Shown piece after piece: positions 30,331 to 41,515 of a stretch of DNA of 64,000 nucleotides. The notes beneath the pieces are model-generated. The model was not told where the DNA came from and searched no databases. It was given only the letters and a program-made list of their open reading frames with translations. The position numbers were made by a program, and so were the translations under genes. The stretch's first letter is position 1; each line of letters starts with the position of its first letter. The stretch comes from Dryocosmus kuriphilus (taxonomy: Eukaryota; Arthropoda; Insecta; Hymenoptera; Cynipidae): the NCBI GenBank assembly GCA_038277395.1, contig CM076196.1, positions 130,755,410-130,819,409 on the forward strand, in the 5' to 3' direction.

Positions 30331-32621
30331 ACTTCCCGCTTCGAACCAAAATCCTAAATAACAAAATTCCTCTACTATTTCCACCATTTCTCCATTTATC
30401 TTCCATCCATACTTTACTTCATTATTTCTCTTTCTAAAACATACTATTTTTGTCTTCGTCACATTAATTGTCAAATCTATCTCTCTACCATAATCTTCGA
30501 ATCCTTTCATTAGCAAGCTCATTACATTTTCATTCTCTGCTAGAAGCACCACCTCGTCCGCGTACGCTAGTGAGTATATTTTTTTATTTCCTAGAACTGT
30601 ACCTCCTTTACCATTCTTTTCCATTTTCTCTTCTAGGTCTGCTAACATTATGCTAAATAACAATCGACTTAGCGTGCACCCGGTGCCTAAGACCCCTCCC
30701 TGTCCATAACTCCTCCCCATTCTGTTTCCCGATCCTCACCCTTGTCTTCGTCTCCGTAAAGATCTCTTTTATCCTCTCAATCAACTCTTCGTCGACCCCC
30801 TTTTCTTTCATTGCCTTCCATAAAACTTTCTTATTCACCGAGTCGAAAGCTGCCTTAAAATCTACGAAGAGTGCAACTAGCTTTCCTTCCTTCTGTCCCA
30901 GGTTCTTGTTGACCAGATAATTCAGAGCGAAAATGTTATCCACTGTTCCCATCCCCTTCCTGAATCCTGTTTGATTGTGTGGAATACTTCCTTTCTCTTC
31001 TACCTGTTCTTCTAATCTCTTCCTAAGCACTTCCGCGTAAATTTTATACGTTTCTGGCATGAGAGTGATTCCTCTATAATCTTCCACTTTTCTACCCCTA
31101 CCTTTCTTCAACAACGGAACTACCAAACCTGTTCTCCACTCCTTGGGCCATCCTTCCCCTCTCCATACTCTTCTACATACTTCCCAGATCTCTTCTCTAA
31201 TCCTTCTTCCTCAAACTTCAACGCTTCATTCTCCATCCCATCCTCTCCTGTCGCCTTGTTTCTTTTTAACTTCTCAATTTCTTTATTCACCTCCTCTCTG
31301 GTCACCTCATTCCCCACTTCCATTCCTCCCTCCTTGCACTTTCTACCTTCCCCCTTCACTTTGCTATCCATGCCTCCTAGCAATTTCTTGAAGTATACCG
31401 TCCATTCCTCCATATTTATCTCTTCATTGATTCCTTTCCATCGACACCTCTCTCTATTGATCATCTCCTATTCTCTTCCTTCCTTTATTACTTTTTCTAC
31501 CTCCTCCATGTACCTCATCTTCTCCTCCTGTCTTTTCACATCTAGTAATTTCTCAGGTTCCCTTTTTCTTTTATTATATTCCTTTCTGTCTATCTCTCCT
31601 CTTCACCAATCCTTTAACGATAATTTCATACGTTCTTTACTCTCTATACATTCCACGTCCCACCATCCTCTTTTCTCCCTTCTTTCCTCCTCACTTGGCT
31701 AATTTCTCCCACTATCTTCTCTACCCTATCCTTTATCTTACACAAACTCGCATCCACGCCTTCCCCCTCTTCACTCAGTGTATTCTCTTCTTCCATTCTT
31801 TCCGTATACCTCCCCACTTGCCCATCTTTGCCTTCTTACTTGTCACTCCCTCCCCCTCCTTCTTCCTTCCCTCTTCTCCCATTCCAACATTTCAACGTTG
31901 CAATTACCGGGAAGTGTTCTGCCCCCTATTGCGTTCCCTACTTCCATTCTTTCCAACAGTCTCCTTATCCTTTCCTCTGCCAGAATGTAGTCTATTACTG
32001 TTTCTCCTTTTCCTGCAAATGCAATCTCTCCTTCCTCATCCCATTACAAATGAACCATCCTGTTTCTCCCAGAATTTCCAGCTTTGTCCTACCCTCCTGG
32101 TCCACCTGTTTATGTTTCGATTTTCTCCTGAAAGTCTCACTCTCTTCATCCCATATTTCCCCTCCCTGTTCCCCTGTCCAAGCATTCAGATCGCCTCCTA
32201 TCAAAACCAATTCATCATCCTTTTTCGCCACCCATTTCCTAATCACACTCCACTCCACCTTCTTCTTCTCCCCTTCTCCTGTAGATGCAAACGATCCTCA
32301 CCTTTCTTCTTCCTATCTTCACCATTCTCGTCATTACTCCATCTGTTTCCTCAAATCCCATTTCTATTCTCTCTTCACCTACCAATTCATTCCTTATTCC
32401 TGACATCATGCCCCCTTTCTTTCTTCCCTTTATAGTCTCTTTCTTTGCCTCTTGCATCTTCCATATATATATCCCTTGGGTGACTTCCTCTTCTCCCTCC
32501 TCCAATTCTTCTCATCTACCCAGGGTTCACTCAACATCACTACATCCCATTTCTTCACCACTTCCCAGAATCCTTCATCTTTATTCATTACCCCTCATAC
32601 ATTCCAAAACGCTACTCTCAT
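30323..32621 (-). pseudogene. LINE ORF2, endonuclease and reverse transcriptase
   Basis: ATG 32,621. The AP endonuclease start has a TGA at codon 9 (32,595-32,597, probably an Arg codon by CGA change), then VVMLSEPWV (catalytic Glu) and LIGGDLNAWTG (Asp/Asn pair, about 32,190). The reverse transcriptase has YRGITL and QTGFRKGMGTVDNI, motif A LVALFVDFKAAFDSV (about 30,870), motif B GTGCTLSRLLFSIMLA and motif C YADEVVLLAEN (about 30,560). Several frameshifts (near 32,250, 31,990, 31,460, 31,125 and 30,690). Broken at 30,323 by the TIR element; the end of the protein is at 13,214-12,298. Confidence 0.88.
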
Positions 32622-32668
32622 TTCTTTTTTCCTTCCTTTCCCCCTTCCTTATTTTTTACGACCCCTCC

Positions 32669-34067
32669 CTATTTTTGTGGAAACCCCGTCACTCCGCCTT
32701 CTTCTCCTTCTTTCTTTTCACCCTCTATTGTTTCCATTATGTCCTCCCTTCTACCACTAGCGTTTGTTTCTTCCCCTCGTCGCCATGTACCCTCCTGATA
32801 CATTTCACACAATTTCTCTTTCTCTTCATCCGATATCCACACAATACCGTTTACCCACATCCTGTCTTTCCTTATCCATACCTTTTTCTTTTTAATTCTT
32901 TCACTCCATGCTCTCTGTTTCATTATCCACTTTCTTCTTCTTTCATTCCACGTCATATCCTCCTCTATTCTTTCTTCCCTCCCCTTTAAAGCTTTCTTTT
33001 TTCTCATAATATTATCTTTTTCTTCCTCACTTCTCACTTTCACTATATATACACTCGATTTACCTTTATTCTTTCTTCCCACTCCATTTACCTCTTCCAC
33101 ATGCACTTTTGTCCCAATTTCCCCTAAACAACCTTTCCACTTCTTCTCTTCCTGATTCACTATCCACTTTCATTCCTCTAATCACTATATTTCTACTACG
33201 TTTCGTCTTCTCTTCTTTTTCCATTTTCCTTTCTAATTCTCTCAATCTTGATTTCATTCCCACATTTTTTAAGATAACATTCTCACTCAATTCTTTTATT
33301 TTCTCTTCTTCTCTTATCTCTTCATCCGCTTTCTTTCTGTCCTCAGACTTACATTCTAGATTTCTCACTCTTTCTTCCAACTTTTCCATATCAAGTTTTC
33401 TCTCTTTCTCGCTCATTCTTTGCTTTTTCCCGATATCCTCCAATTGTTTCCACACCTTATCTTTTTCTTGCTGCCACAACAGATCCCATTCTTCCCACTT
33501 TTCTCTAACTTTTCTCATTTCCTCCCAGAGCTCATCCCCTCTCTTTTGCATGGCATTCAGACTGCGGTTCGTTTCCTCTCTAAACCCTTTAATGAGACTT
33601 TCTAGATTTTCTAGATCGACTTTCCCTTTTGCCTTATTCCTCTCCGGTGGAGACTTTTTCTTAAGCTTTTTCCGCAATTTCTCTTCTCCCTGTTCGTTCT
33701 CCTCTTCTTCCCTTGATCTTTTACTATCATCCGTCTTGTCTTCCTCATCGCTTTTATCCGTTAAACCTCCCCCCTGTCTCCACTTGATAAAAAGTTGTCT
33801 CGATCCTAAACTGCTAGATCTCGATCTACTAACTAGTTCCCGATTTGACGGTCTACCTCGAGTCCTTCTGTCGGCTAGTCCCCCTTCTTTCTGCCCCCTC
33901 AGGAAGTTTCTCGGCGTTGTAAACTGCCTCTCTCCATCATCAGTACTATACCCGGCATCACCCTTACCCCTCCCTGTTTCGCCGGCCACAGTAGGCTCAT
34001 CATCAGCGACGTTATCTACCTGCTGCTGCCCTCTACTGGCCCCTGTTGGGCTCCTCATTGTAAACAT
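32669..34067 (-). pseudogene. LINE ORF1, coiled coil and RNA-binding-like protein
   Basis: Start ATG 34,067. The first ~100 residues are polar and low-complexity; then come charged K/E-rich segments with a long predicted coiled coil (about residues 110-300). Next is RSRNIVIRGMKVDSESGREE, the usual beginning of the RRM-like domain of L1-type ORF1 proteins. One extra base in the C run at 33,121-33,124 shifts the frame; the rest continues in 33,160-32,669 (K-S-S-V-Y-I-V-K-V-R block), ending just before ORF2. It would bind LINE RNA. Confidence 0.8.
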
Positions 34068-34339
34068 GCTGGTCTAACTTAGCGATCTGCTGTCCCTTAT
34101 CTTCCCTCTCACTTTTCCGATCTCGTCAACTAACCTCTAAACTCTCACTTTCGACTTTCGTTTCAACCCTTTCAACTTTACAAAACAACTCCCCCACACT
34201 ACCACACAACCCTTTCACTACACTCACCTCCCTTATCGCCTTTCACCTCAATCTCACCTCCACACACGTCGCCAAAACCAAAAAAGATAGCACAGAATCA
34301 ACACGCGTGCTTTACCTTTCGATACCGAAAATGGAAGCC
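34068..34339 (-). other. LINE 5' leader
   Basis: From the presumed 5' end (next to the 34,340-34,354 duplication) to the ORF1 start. C-rich on the + strand, no frame. It probably contains the internal promoter. Confidence 0.6.
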
Positions 34340-34354
34340 TATAGTTATTTATTT
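34340..34354. repeat. LINE target-site duplication, 5' side
   Basis: TATAGTTATTTATTT, identical to 12,044-12,058. Confidence 0.85.
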
Positions 34355-34513
34355 AAAGTGATGAATAAAAATGATATATTTTTTTAAATATAGATATTTT
34401 AATCTTCATAATACCGGAATGAATTAAAGTTCATGTCAGGCAAATACGAATAATTTTTCAACTTTCAGTTAGCTAAGTTAGCTAGGGCGACGAGATAAAA
34501 CTACAGCAACATA

Positions 34514-35453
34514 CCAGGTGTGGCGGTTAATAATTCTTAATTTAGCTCAGAGGTGGCGCTGCGTGTTGGTTCCGCTTTGCAGTCGTATGGCTTATGTCAT
34601 TTTATTGCTGTCGGTGCTCACCAAAACAACGTAGCAGTTTGGACTGTTTCGAATCAGTTTATCAGTATTGTTTCGTGCTTTGAAAATGACAGGTTATGAG
34701 CCGAATAAAGAGCATTTGCGGCACGTGTTGCTATTTTTGTTTAACCAAAAGAAAAACGCGAGTGAGAGCCGACGAATTTTAGTAGAAACTTATGGTGATA
34801 ATGTCCCAACGCAAGACGCTTGCGTGCGGTGGTTTAGACGTTTTAAAAGTGGAGATTTTGATTTGAAAAACAAAGAACGTCCAGGTCAACCAAAAAAATT
34901 TGAGGATGTCGAATTGCAAGCATTATTGGACGAAGACGACACGCAAACTCAACGACAACTGGCAGAGAGGTTAAACGTTGGTCGCCGAACGATATGTGAT
35001 CGTCTGCATGCCATGGGAAAGATTCAGAAGGCGGGAAAATGGGTACCTCATCAGCTGAACAGCAGACAGATATTTTACAGCACGACAACGCCCCCGCATA
35101 CACAGCGAAAGCGGTTAAAGAAACCATTTCTACGTTTGGCTGGGAACTCTTGGCCCACCCGCCATACTCACCGGACTTGGCCCCATCCGATTACCATCTG
35201 TTTTCATCGATGGCCCACGCGCTCTCTATGCAAAGCTTCAAGAACTATGAAGATGTCGAAAAATGGCTTGCCGAATGGATCGCCTCAAAGGATGAACATT
35301 TTTTTTGGAAGGGTATCCACGACTTGCCAGATAGGTGGACAAAATGTGTATCAAACGATGGAGAATACTTTGAATAAACGATTTTTCCACTTTTCTCCTG
35401 AATGACGTGTTTTCTTTTACAAAAAATTAAGAATTATTAACCGCCACACCTGG
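34514..35453 (+). mobile_element. Internally deleted mariner element
   Basis: Perfect 30-bp inverted ends (CCAGGTGTGGCGGTTAATAA at the start; the mirror ends at 35,453) flanked by TA at 34,512-34,513 and 35,454-35,455. At 940 bp it is about 350 bp shorter than a complete mariner. The ends look fresh, so it may still be moved by a transposase supplied elsewhere. Confidence 0.95.
34686..35377 (+). pseudogene. Mariner transposase, deleted in the middle
   Basis: ATG 34,686 starts the N-terminal DNA-binding helix-turn-helix part (FLFNQKKNASESRRILVETY, WFRRFKSGDFDLKNKERPG, AERLNVGRRTICDRL, GKWVPHQLN). Near 35,062-35,075 the frame jumps to LQHDNAPAYTAK, which carries the second catalytic Asp, and APSDYHLF, with the third Asp 34 residues further (DD34D). 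The segment with the first catalytic Asp is gone. It ends GEYFE and TAA at 35,375. Irritans-like by style. Confidence 0.9.
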
Positions 35454-35455
35454 TA

Positions 35456-36131
35456 TAATGGAGATGCATGAAAGGTTCGACACCCACCGTATGTTCGGGT
35501 TTTGAGAAAACTCATTGTTTAATTTCTTTATGCACAACATCTTTTTTTTATTTTTAATTAACGACAAAATCTATATATTAGAGTCTTATTAAATAAAAAG
35601 TAATTATATTATTTAATTATTTATTATTTTTTTTATCAAAATAGATGGTCTGTCTAGAAACTAGACGATCCGAGCGTTACATTTCGGCCTAGCCATTGAA
35701 CAGTCTATCTGTGCCGCGCCAGTGTAAACTCAAGACGTGCTAGACAGAAACAGTACTGCGGCTAGAAATTTTTCCACACGGGTATTATTATGGACAAATG
35801 GATATCACAGTAATATAAATTACACTTTTTAATTATTAACTGTAATTGTTATTAACAAATTATATAAACAAATTGTCCAAATTTGAAAAGTTTTCTTTCG
35901 AATTTTTTTTCATAATCATACAATACTGTTAAAGTCTGTACTGGCATGCATCGTGAAAGCTTATTTTATAGTTTTCATATTTCATTAATATTAATAAATT
36001 TTTTAAACAGTAATTTAACATTTGTTCTCAGCTGAACTCCTTGTTTTTTATGGTTTATGTATGTTTTATGTTTTTTTAAAATATTTTTGTTAGTTATTTT
36101 ACTCTTCTCAAACCGAAAGCAAAGACGCATT
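35456..36131. other. Flank with inverted CCACACGGGT motif
   Basis: AT-rich. GAAATTTTTCCACACGGGT at 35,765-35,783 mirrors 11,219-11,237. The sequences beyond the motif are only weakly alike, and no shared target duplication was found, so the two are not shown to be ends of one element. Confidence 0.5.
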
Positions 36132-37067
36132 TCACTTTTTAAATAGAGATTCAGCTCTGAGCTGCAATTTTTTAGCGGTCTTCTTACTCAGATGATCTTT
36201 TCCGAGGTGTCTCATGAGTGGATCAGAAGTGGCCCACAAATAATGGGCGAGATCCAAATTTGTAGCTGTTCTCGAGCATTTTCGAGTGCGGTACTCTCTG
36301 CAAGATTTAATATCCTTATTTCTTGCTTCCTGAGCTTCTTCTGAGAGTTTCCCGATGGGCAGTGTGGAAGTTTTTATTATTTTTGCTCCGTGAATCAAAA
36401 TCATATGTATTGAGGCTGACATGTAAAACCATGAGTACTTGCTGACGGAAATGTCAGCAGTTGCGAAAGCCAGTTCCTCGAATTTCGAAGGTTCCAGTTC
36501 TTCACCAGATGCTAATGCCTGAAGGATTATGTAAAAATTTTCTATGAGATGTTTATTAACACCCGTGATTTCGCTGACCTTTTCAAGTTTTGAAAGAATG
36601 TCCTCTCAGTTTTGCCGTCATTGGACGTACCAGATCCTTGTTTTGGAACATCTACAATTATCCCCAGCTCCGCTCTTAACTCTTTTTGAATTTTGGCCTT
36701 TCTTGCTTGCACTAGTGCGCACTGCGCGCACTTTTCCATCGATCATTGTACATACTAATTTATGATTGATCACAAAAGTTACTCCATTGACTTCAACTAC
36801 AGTTGAAACAAGATTCTTCATCTATTTATTAATATTTTTAAATACAGCCAAAGTTTTTTCTGGAGTTTCTTTTGCGAATTCAAATCCTATTAGACTGACA
36901 GTTTTTGGTGAAGAATGCTTGTCATTTTCCCAATATATTGTTGATTGTTCACAAGTATCCTGTAAGCGAAGAGCAACAAAAGAAAGCAAAAAAAGGCTCG
37001 CATCAGTTCGGAAAATGTACATTTTGACAATATGTTTACGTATTTTGTTTATTACAATTATAAACAT
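36132..37067 (-). pseudogene. Decayed DNA-transposon protein
   Basis: Three or four - strand frames in order. 37,067-36,822 contains SIYW-like and KTVSLIGFEFAKETPEKTL; then HKLVCTMIDGKVRAVRT with a Cys-poor remnant of a C..C ribbon (36,821-36,618). Next is 36,739-36,542, then LSEEAQEARNKDIKSCREYR and TSDPLMRHLG (36,422-36,132). I remember similar proteins as repeated uncharacterised genes in aphid and Hydra, with a possible relation to RAG1/Transib-type transposases, but cannot confirm it. Repeat Y (37,005-37,165) is its 5' flank. Confidence 0.5.
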
Positions 37068-37165
37068 TCATTTATACAACTTTTTTTTATTATATACTTC
37101 TCTGTGTTAATTTCTTTTGTTTTCAATAACAAAAAAAATTTTTGCGCTGATAAAAATGGACAGAC
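37005..37165 (-). repeat. Repeat Y, inverted partner of 11,035-11,190
   Basis: Covers AATGTACATTTTGACAATATG through TTTTTATC..GCGC; see 11,035. Lies upstream of the decayed transposon gene in the gene's direction. Confidence 0.6.
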
Positions 37166-37209
37166 TACATATTTGTTTATAAAATTTGTTTACAACAAAT
37201 GTTTTGTTT

Positions 37210-38880
37210 ATTAAACAAATTATTTACATTCGGTGAATATTTATGCATGCATTTTCGACGATTTAGTGTATAGTTTCGTTGTTTGCACTTCAATAAAAAA
37301 TAATAATTTGAAATTTCCTATTTTTTCCGCCATATTTATTAACACAGCAATTTGTTGAAACCAAAAATGAAAAATCGCTTTCCTGACGTTTGTCGCGAAT
37401 TTAATGCTGAGTATTTAAAAAAAAAAACAACTTAAAATCGGGTAAAAAGTATGACCTCTGGACGAATTTGACCGCGAAAATCCATTTCTGGACCACTGTG
37501 CGGCGCGCCGTTACCATCCAGCATGGTAATATTTGCATACCTATTTTTCACTGACGCAAAACTCGGTTACCATACTGATTGGTAATAACTACACTACATT
37601 TATGGATAAATCTTCCATATATTTGCATAACTATTCACTTATTTGGCACTCGTCCTCCTAAACTGAATGAAATAAATAATAATAATAATAAATAAATAAT
37701 GTTTATTCCAATCATATTGTATTGCTCGCTCAGCTACAAACGTAAGGATAGGCTCTTTTTACTTACTAGGCTATTATTTGTTATAGACCAAATTAAAATC
37801 AGTAATAATCACTGAATAATCAGTTAATTTTCGCCTTCACTGGAGAAATCAGTGAAATCAGTCACTGAAGTGAATCAATGAAAGTTTCATAGGTTGAATC
37901 AGCGAACACTGAACAGCTGTTGCAGCTTGCAGGTTATGTCACGTCGTTTCACCGCCGTGTCGCGTCGTTATAGTCTAAATTGATTAATTATATATTGTTC
38001 TGATAAATCCCAGTAAGTTATTGTATTATTTTACGTCTTTACGTTATAGATAAATTCGAATAAAAGTGAAGTGAAATGGTATTGTTTCGATTTCGTGATT
38101 CGCAGGAGACTCTGTTATGACTTCGATTCATTTCCACGAGGGAAAAAATAGTTTCGAAAACATTAAGTTAATTTTATCATTATACGTAGTTACCGACAGG
38201 ACCAGCATATCACGAGAATATACGGCTCGCTGATTGAATCATTGACGCTATTTTACTGATTCGTTCAGTGCCCCTTCACTGACTCTCCGTGACTTTATTC
38301 TCATGATTTCAATCAGTGAAATTTCACTGATTCAGTTTTGCCTAAGTTATGCCTAAGTTATCAACTTGTATGGCTGAATATTTCATATAAGAGTTTGCAT
38401 GATACACAATTATACACAGTACACAATTGGAGGAAATATAAATGCACATACAACAAATCAAGTTTTCTATAGAGCCCAGTGAGAAAAAAATTTTTTATAT
38501 ACTGACGTAATTTGGGGTTATATTTTCATGTTCATTCGAACTCTTCAAAAATCAAGACCTTATAACACGTTTTCTAGGTGACATTTATATTCCTCTTGGA
38601 GCACAAAACACATTATCCTTTGAATTCCACTAAACAAAGCTTTTATTAATAGGATACACATCCCTAATTTATTAATTAACGAATGTAAAACGAAATTCTT
38701 AAAGCCTCACAGCTGATTATATTAGTAACGCTAATGCCAACGCGAATACGATGCGCGGAGCTACAGTACCTACCACTCTAGGCTTACATTTACATTGACA
38801 CACGAATATGGATACTTAAATAGATCGATCGGAATGAAGTCTAGTCAAAGGGTAACAAAATTGCTTGTATAAAAAGAAAA
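37210..38880. other. Intergenic AT-rich sequence
   Basis: No gene. A short (AAT)n tract is at 37,673-37,700. At 37,800-38,340 words such as AATCAGTGAA and CACTGATTCA recur many times, forming a loose degenerate repeat. Nothing else was recognised. Confidence 0.5.
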
Positions 38881-38884
38881 CCCA

Positions 38885-39945
38885 AATACAAAGATTTTTT
38901 TCAGACGTTAAGAATACCCTTATAAACATAATGTAAAAGATCCTCTTTCATATGTTTTGTGCTACGGCCGCCATGTTGGAAAATGTTAAATAATAGGAGT
39001 TTTTTGAAAATATCTTGGCAACGTTTGGTTTTAGGTTAATAATGGTTAGGTGAAAAAATGTTTGGAATTTTTTAATATATAAAAAAGGTTGTAACTGTTG
39101 TAGTTGTATTGCTAACAGTTTCGCGATGAATTCGATTAATTGGAAAGTTTTCCGATTTGTAAATAAAAACAAATAAAAGGAGAAAATATTAAGGAAATAA
39201 TTTCAGAAATAGATTAGGTGATTCGAAATGGAGCTCATGCAGCTCCCTGAGCAGAAAAAATCGACCAACTCATTTGCACTAAAAACTATCATTAAAAAAT
39301 TACTTCAACTTTGACGTATAAATTTGAGACACTTATTGAGACGTTTTCGAGGTAAAACTTCTTACGATTGTTCCTTCATATTTTTACAATATGTTTAATA
39401 ATATTAAAGAACTTACTTAAAGCATGAAACACGTAAATTCAAAATTCAGGCCAGAAGGTAGGTAGCGCTGCGGTGATTATGTGTTCTAATGACAAGAATG
39501 GTGGAAAGGTCTAGGAAATTGAGGTCATTTTTAAATGATAGTTGTTAATGCAAATGAGTTGGTCGATTTTTTTTGCTCAGAGAGCTGCATGAGCTCCAGT
39601 TCAAATCGCCTAATCTATTTTCGAAGTTCTTTCCTCAATATCTTCTCCTTTTATTTGGTTTTATTTACAAATCGCAAACTTTACAGTTAATAGAATTTAT
39701 AGCGAAACTGCTGTCAATACGGCAACAAGAGTTAGAAACTTTTTTTGGATTAAAAAATTCTAAACGTTTTTCCACATAACTATAATTGACCTTGAACCAA
39801 CCGTTGCCGAGATATTTTCAAAACAACTCCTATTGTTTAACGTTTTCCAACAAGGCGACTGTAGCATAAAACATGTGCATGAGGATCTTTTGCATTATGT
39901 TTATAAAGATATTCTTAAGCTCTGTGCACAAAAAATGCTTGCATT
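38885..39945. repeat. Foldback repeat, 0.4-kb arms
   Basis: Arms at about 38,885-39,298 and 39,528-39,945, inverted, roughly 75-80% alike, with a ~230-bp loop. Matching landmarks: GGCCGCCATGTTGGAAAATG / AACGTTTTCCAACAAGGCGAC; GGAGCTCATGCAGCTCCCTG / GAGAGCTGCATGAGCTCCAG; CGACCAACTCATTTGCA / TGCAAATGAGTTGGTCG. No protein. Likely an old MITE or foldback element. Confidence 0.8.
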
Positions 39946-40113
39946 TAGTACTTCTAACTCAAATATTCATTGACTGGACTAATGGCTGAATGAAGCAACC
40001 AGACGAATGTTTTATGTAAATAAAAATATATAAAGGAACTATAAGACTTGCAACTTTCTTCCTAATAATTGCATAAACACTCGAAATTCATATGAAGTTG
40101 CACTACTTTCAGA
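39938..40113 (+). repeat. Inverted repeat pair, left member
   Basis: About 90% identical to the reverse complement of 43,096-43,280 (CTCAAATATTCATTGACTGG, GGCTGAATGAAGCAACCAG, AGGAACTATAAGACTTGCA). Could be the terminal repeats of a ~3.3-kb element spanning 39.9-43.3 kb, although no protein is inside, or two unrelated copies. Confidence 0.7.
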
Positions 40114-41515
40114 GCCAAGCCCGTCCTCCTGACATTTCAGTTTTTACGACTCGAGCCACGTTTACAAGAGCACGTCTTGCGAAAGCATGGTCGCAATAAA
40201 ACGGCAGCCATTTTTTCGTAATTTCAACGCCAACCCGTCGCTGATCGTCTCCATTTTATTTCCTCTTTCGTCGGAACGTGCTTTCATGGGCGTGTGCAAG
40301 AAGACGACATTTTGCATCTGAATTTGAATATTAAATATAAATTCTAGCTCAACTCATTTATTTTATCAACTATGTACTTGGATGAATCTTTTTTAATTAT
40401 ACATCTTGTTGAAAGTATGTATTAAGTATTTATTTGAAAACATTTTAAAAAATAGTTTTTGAAATTTAATACAATTATTATTCTATTTTTCCGAGTAAGG
40501 AAATTTTTTTATTCAAACAATTGCACTCGAATCGAGTCAAAGTATTCAAGGAATCAAATCAAGTATTTTTCGACTGCAAACTCTTTGCTATTAAATGAGC
40601 AACCAAGGCGAGGGAAATCAGTTGCTGCAACAAATATTATGTACTTGGGATGTACTTTTAGAACGTCCTGAAATAAAGGGAAATTGTAGGAATGTGTAAA
40701 AGGGATTTATATATACATTTATACAAGAGATTAAAGTTTCAACAGAATAGTCTCTACATTTGCCTAAATCGACACATTCAATCAAGAGGCCACTACGAAG
40801 TGGGGAGGCAAATTGAATTGGTTAAGGGAACTGATTTTCTACTTCAATTCTCTACTCAGTCCATCACCATTCCACGCATCGGGGCTGATCGAATATCTTT
40901 TTTTTTCAGAATTACGGGAAAATAATCCCTATTTCGTTGTTCAAAGTAATCTCAAAATTTATTTAATATAGAACTGAATGCGACAAATTATAAATAAATG
41001 CATCTATCATACAATGACAACCAAGAACATGTAACGTTTTACATTTTATGTGTGAAGTTTCATGCACATAGAAAAAAGCTAGACTTATTTTTGCTGCGTC
41101 TTATGTTTTTTCAGGTCTCAATTCAGTTGCCGAGGCAACTTCATGTAATTGTCTTTTGTTTAAAAACTCATTTTAAGTCCTTTTTGACTAAAAAATGCTG
41201 CGTCTCAATTTTGGGTCGATATCTGACTCGAAATAAGTCCATCTTTTTTCTGAAGCAGTTATGATAATTATTAATTTCTCAGTGAGAAAAATGGAATTTA
41301 CGAACTGGATGATTACTAATATATAAATATATTAGAAGATGTTACAAAAATAATCTCCAGATTTTAAATTCTTATAATCTTCCGCAATTAAATTGTAAAA
41401 TCTGAGATATTAAAATATTCAGACGACCGTTAAGTCTCAGATAGTTGTGGCATGTCATATGATGTCATACTTTACATCCACTCGCATCGTGAAAAGTAAT
41501 AAGTGATAAAGTGCT
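40114..41515. other. Intergenic sequence, no feature
   Basis: AT-rich, short chance frames only (for example 40,692-40,925 and 40,998-41,264). Nothing supported. Confidence 0.5.

Larger units (their letters stand above)
12059..34339 (-). mobile_element. Full-length LINE, split by a 17.1-kb insertion
   Basis: A non-LTR retrotransposon on the - strand. The 5' part is 34,339-30,323 and the 3' part 13,214-12,059, together about 5.2 kb. It has a 5' leader, an ORF1 with coiled coil and RNA-binding-like region, and an ORF2 with AP endonuclease, reverse transcriptase and CCHC end. Continuity across the break is shown by comparison with LINE copy 1: the block ending F-E-A-G-S-G-N-E at 30.33 kb resumes with the K-K-R-M-E-S-A-S-K-V-M block at 13.2 kb, which is contiguous at about 10,525-10,575. 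Perfect 15-bp duplications flank it. Several frameshifts and a stop make it inactive. Confidence 0.9.

Noticed and set aside
31256..34077. Long + strand frames rich in Ser, Phe, Leu and Pro
   Set aside because: They are antisense shadows of the LINE ORF1 and ORF2, whose K/E/R codons read as S/F/L on the other strand.
11219..35783. A fourth, outermost TIR element bounded by ACCCGTGTGGAAAAATTTC
   Set aside because: Similarity stops soon after the 19-base motif and the flanks (CACAAGAT versus ATTATTAT) show no duplication; kept only as a shared-motif observation.
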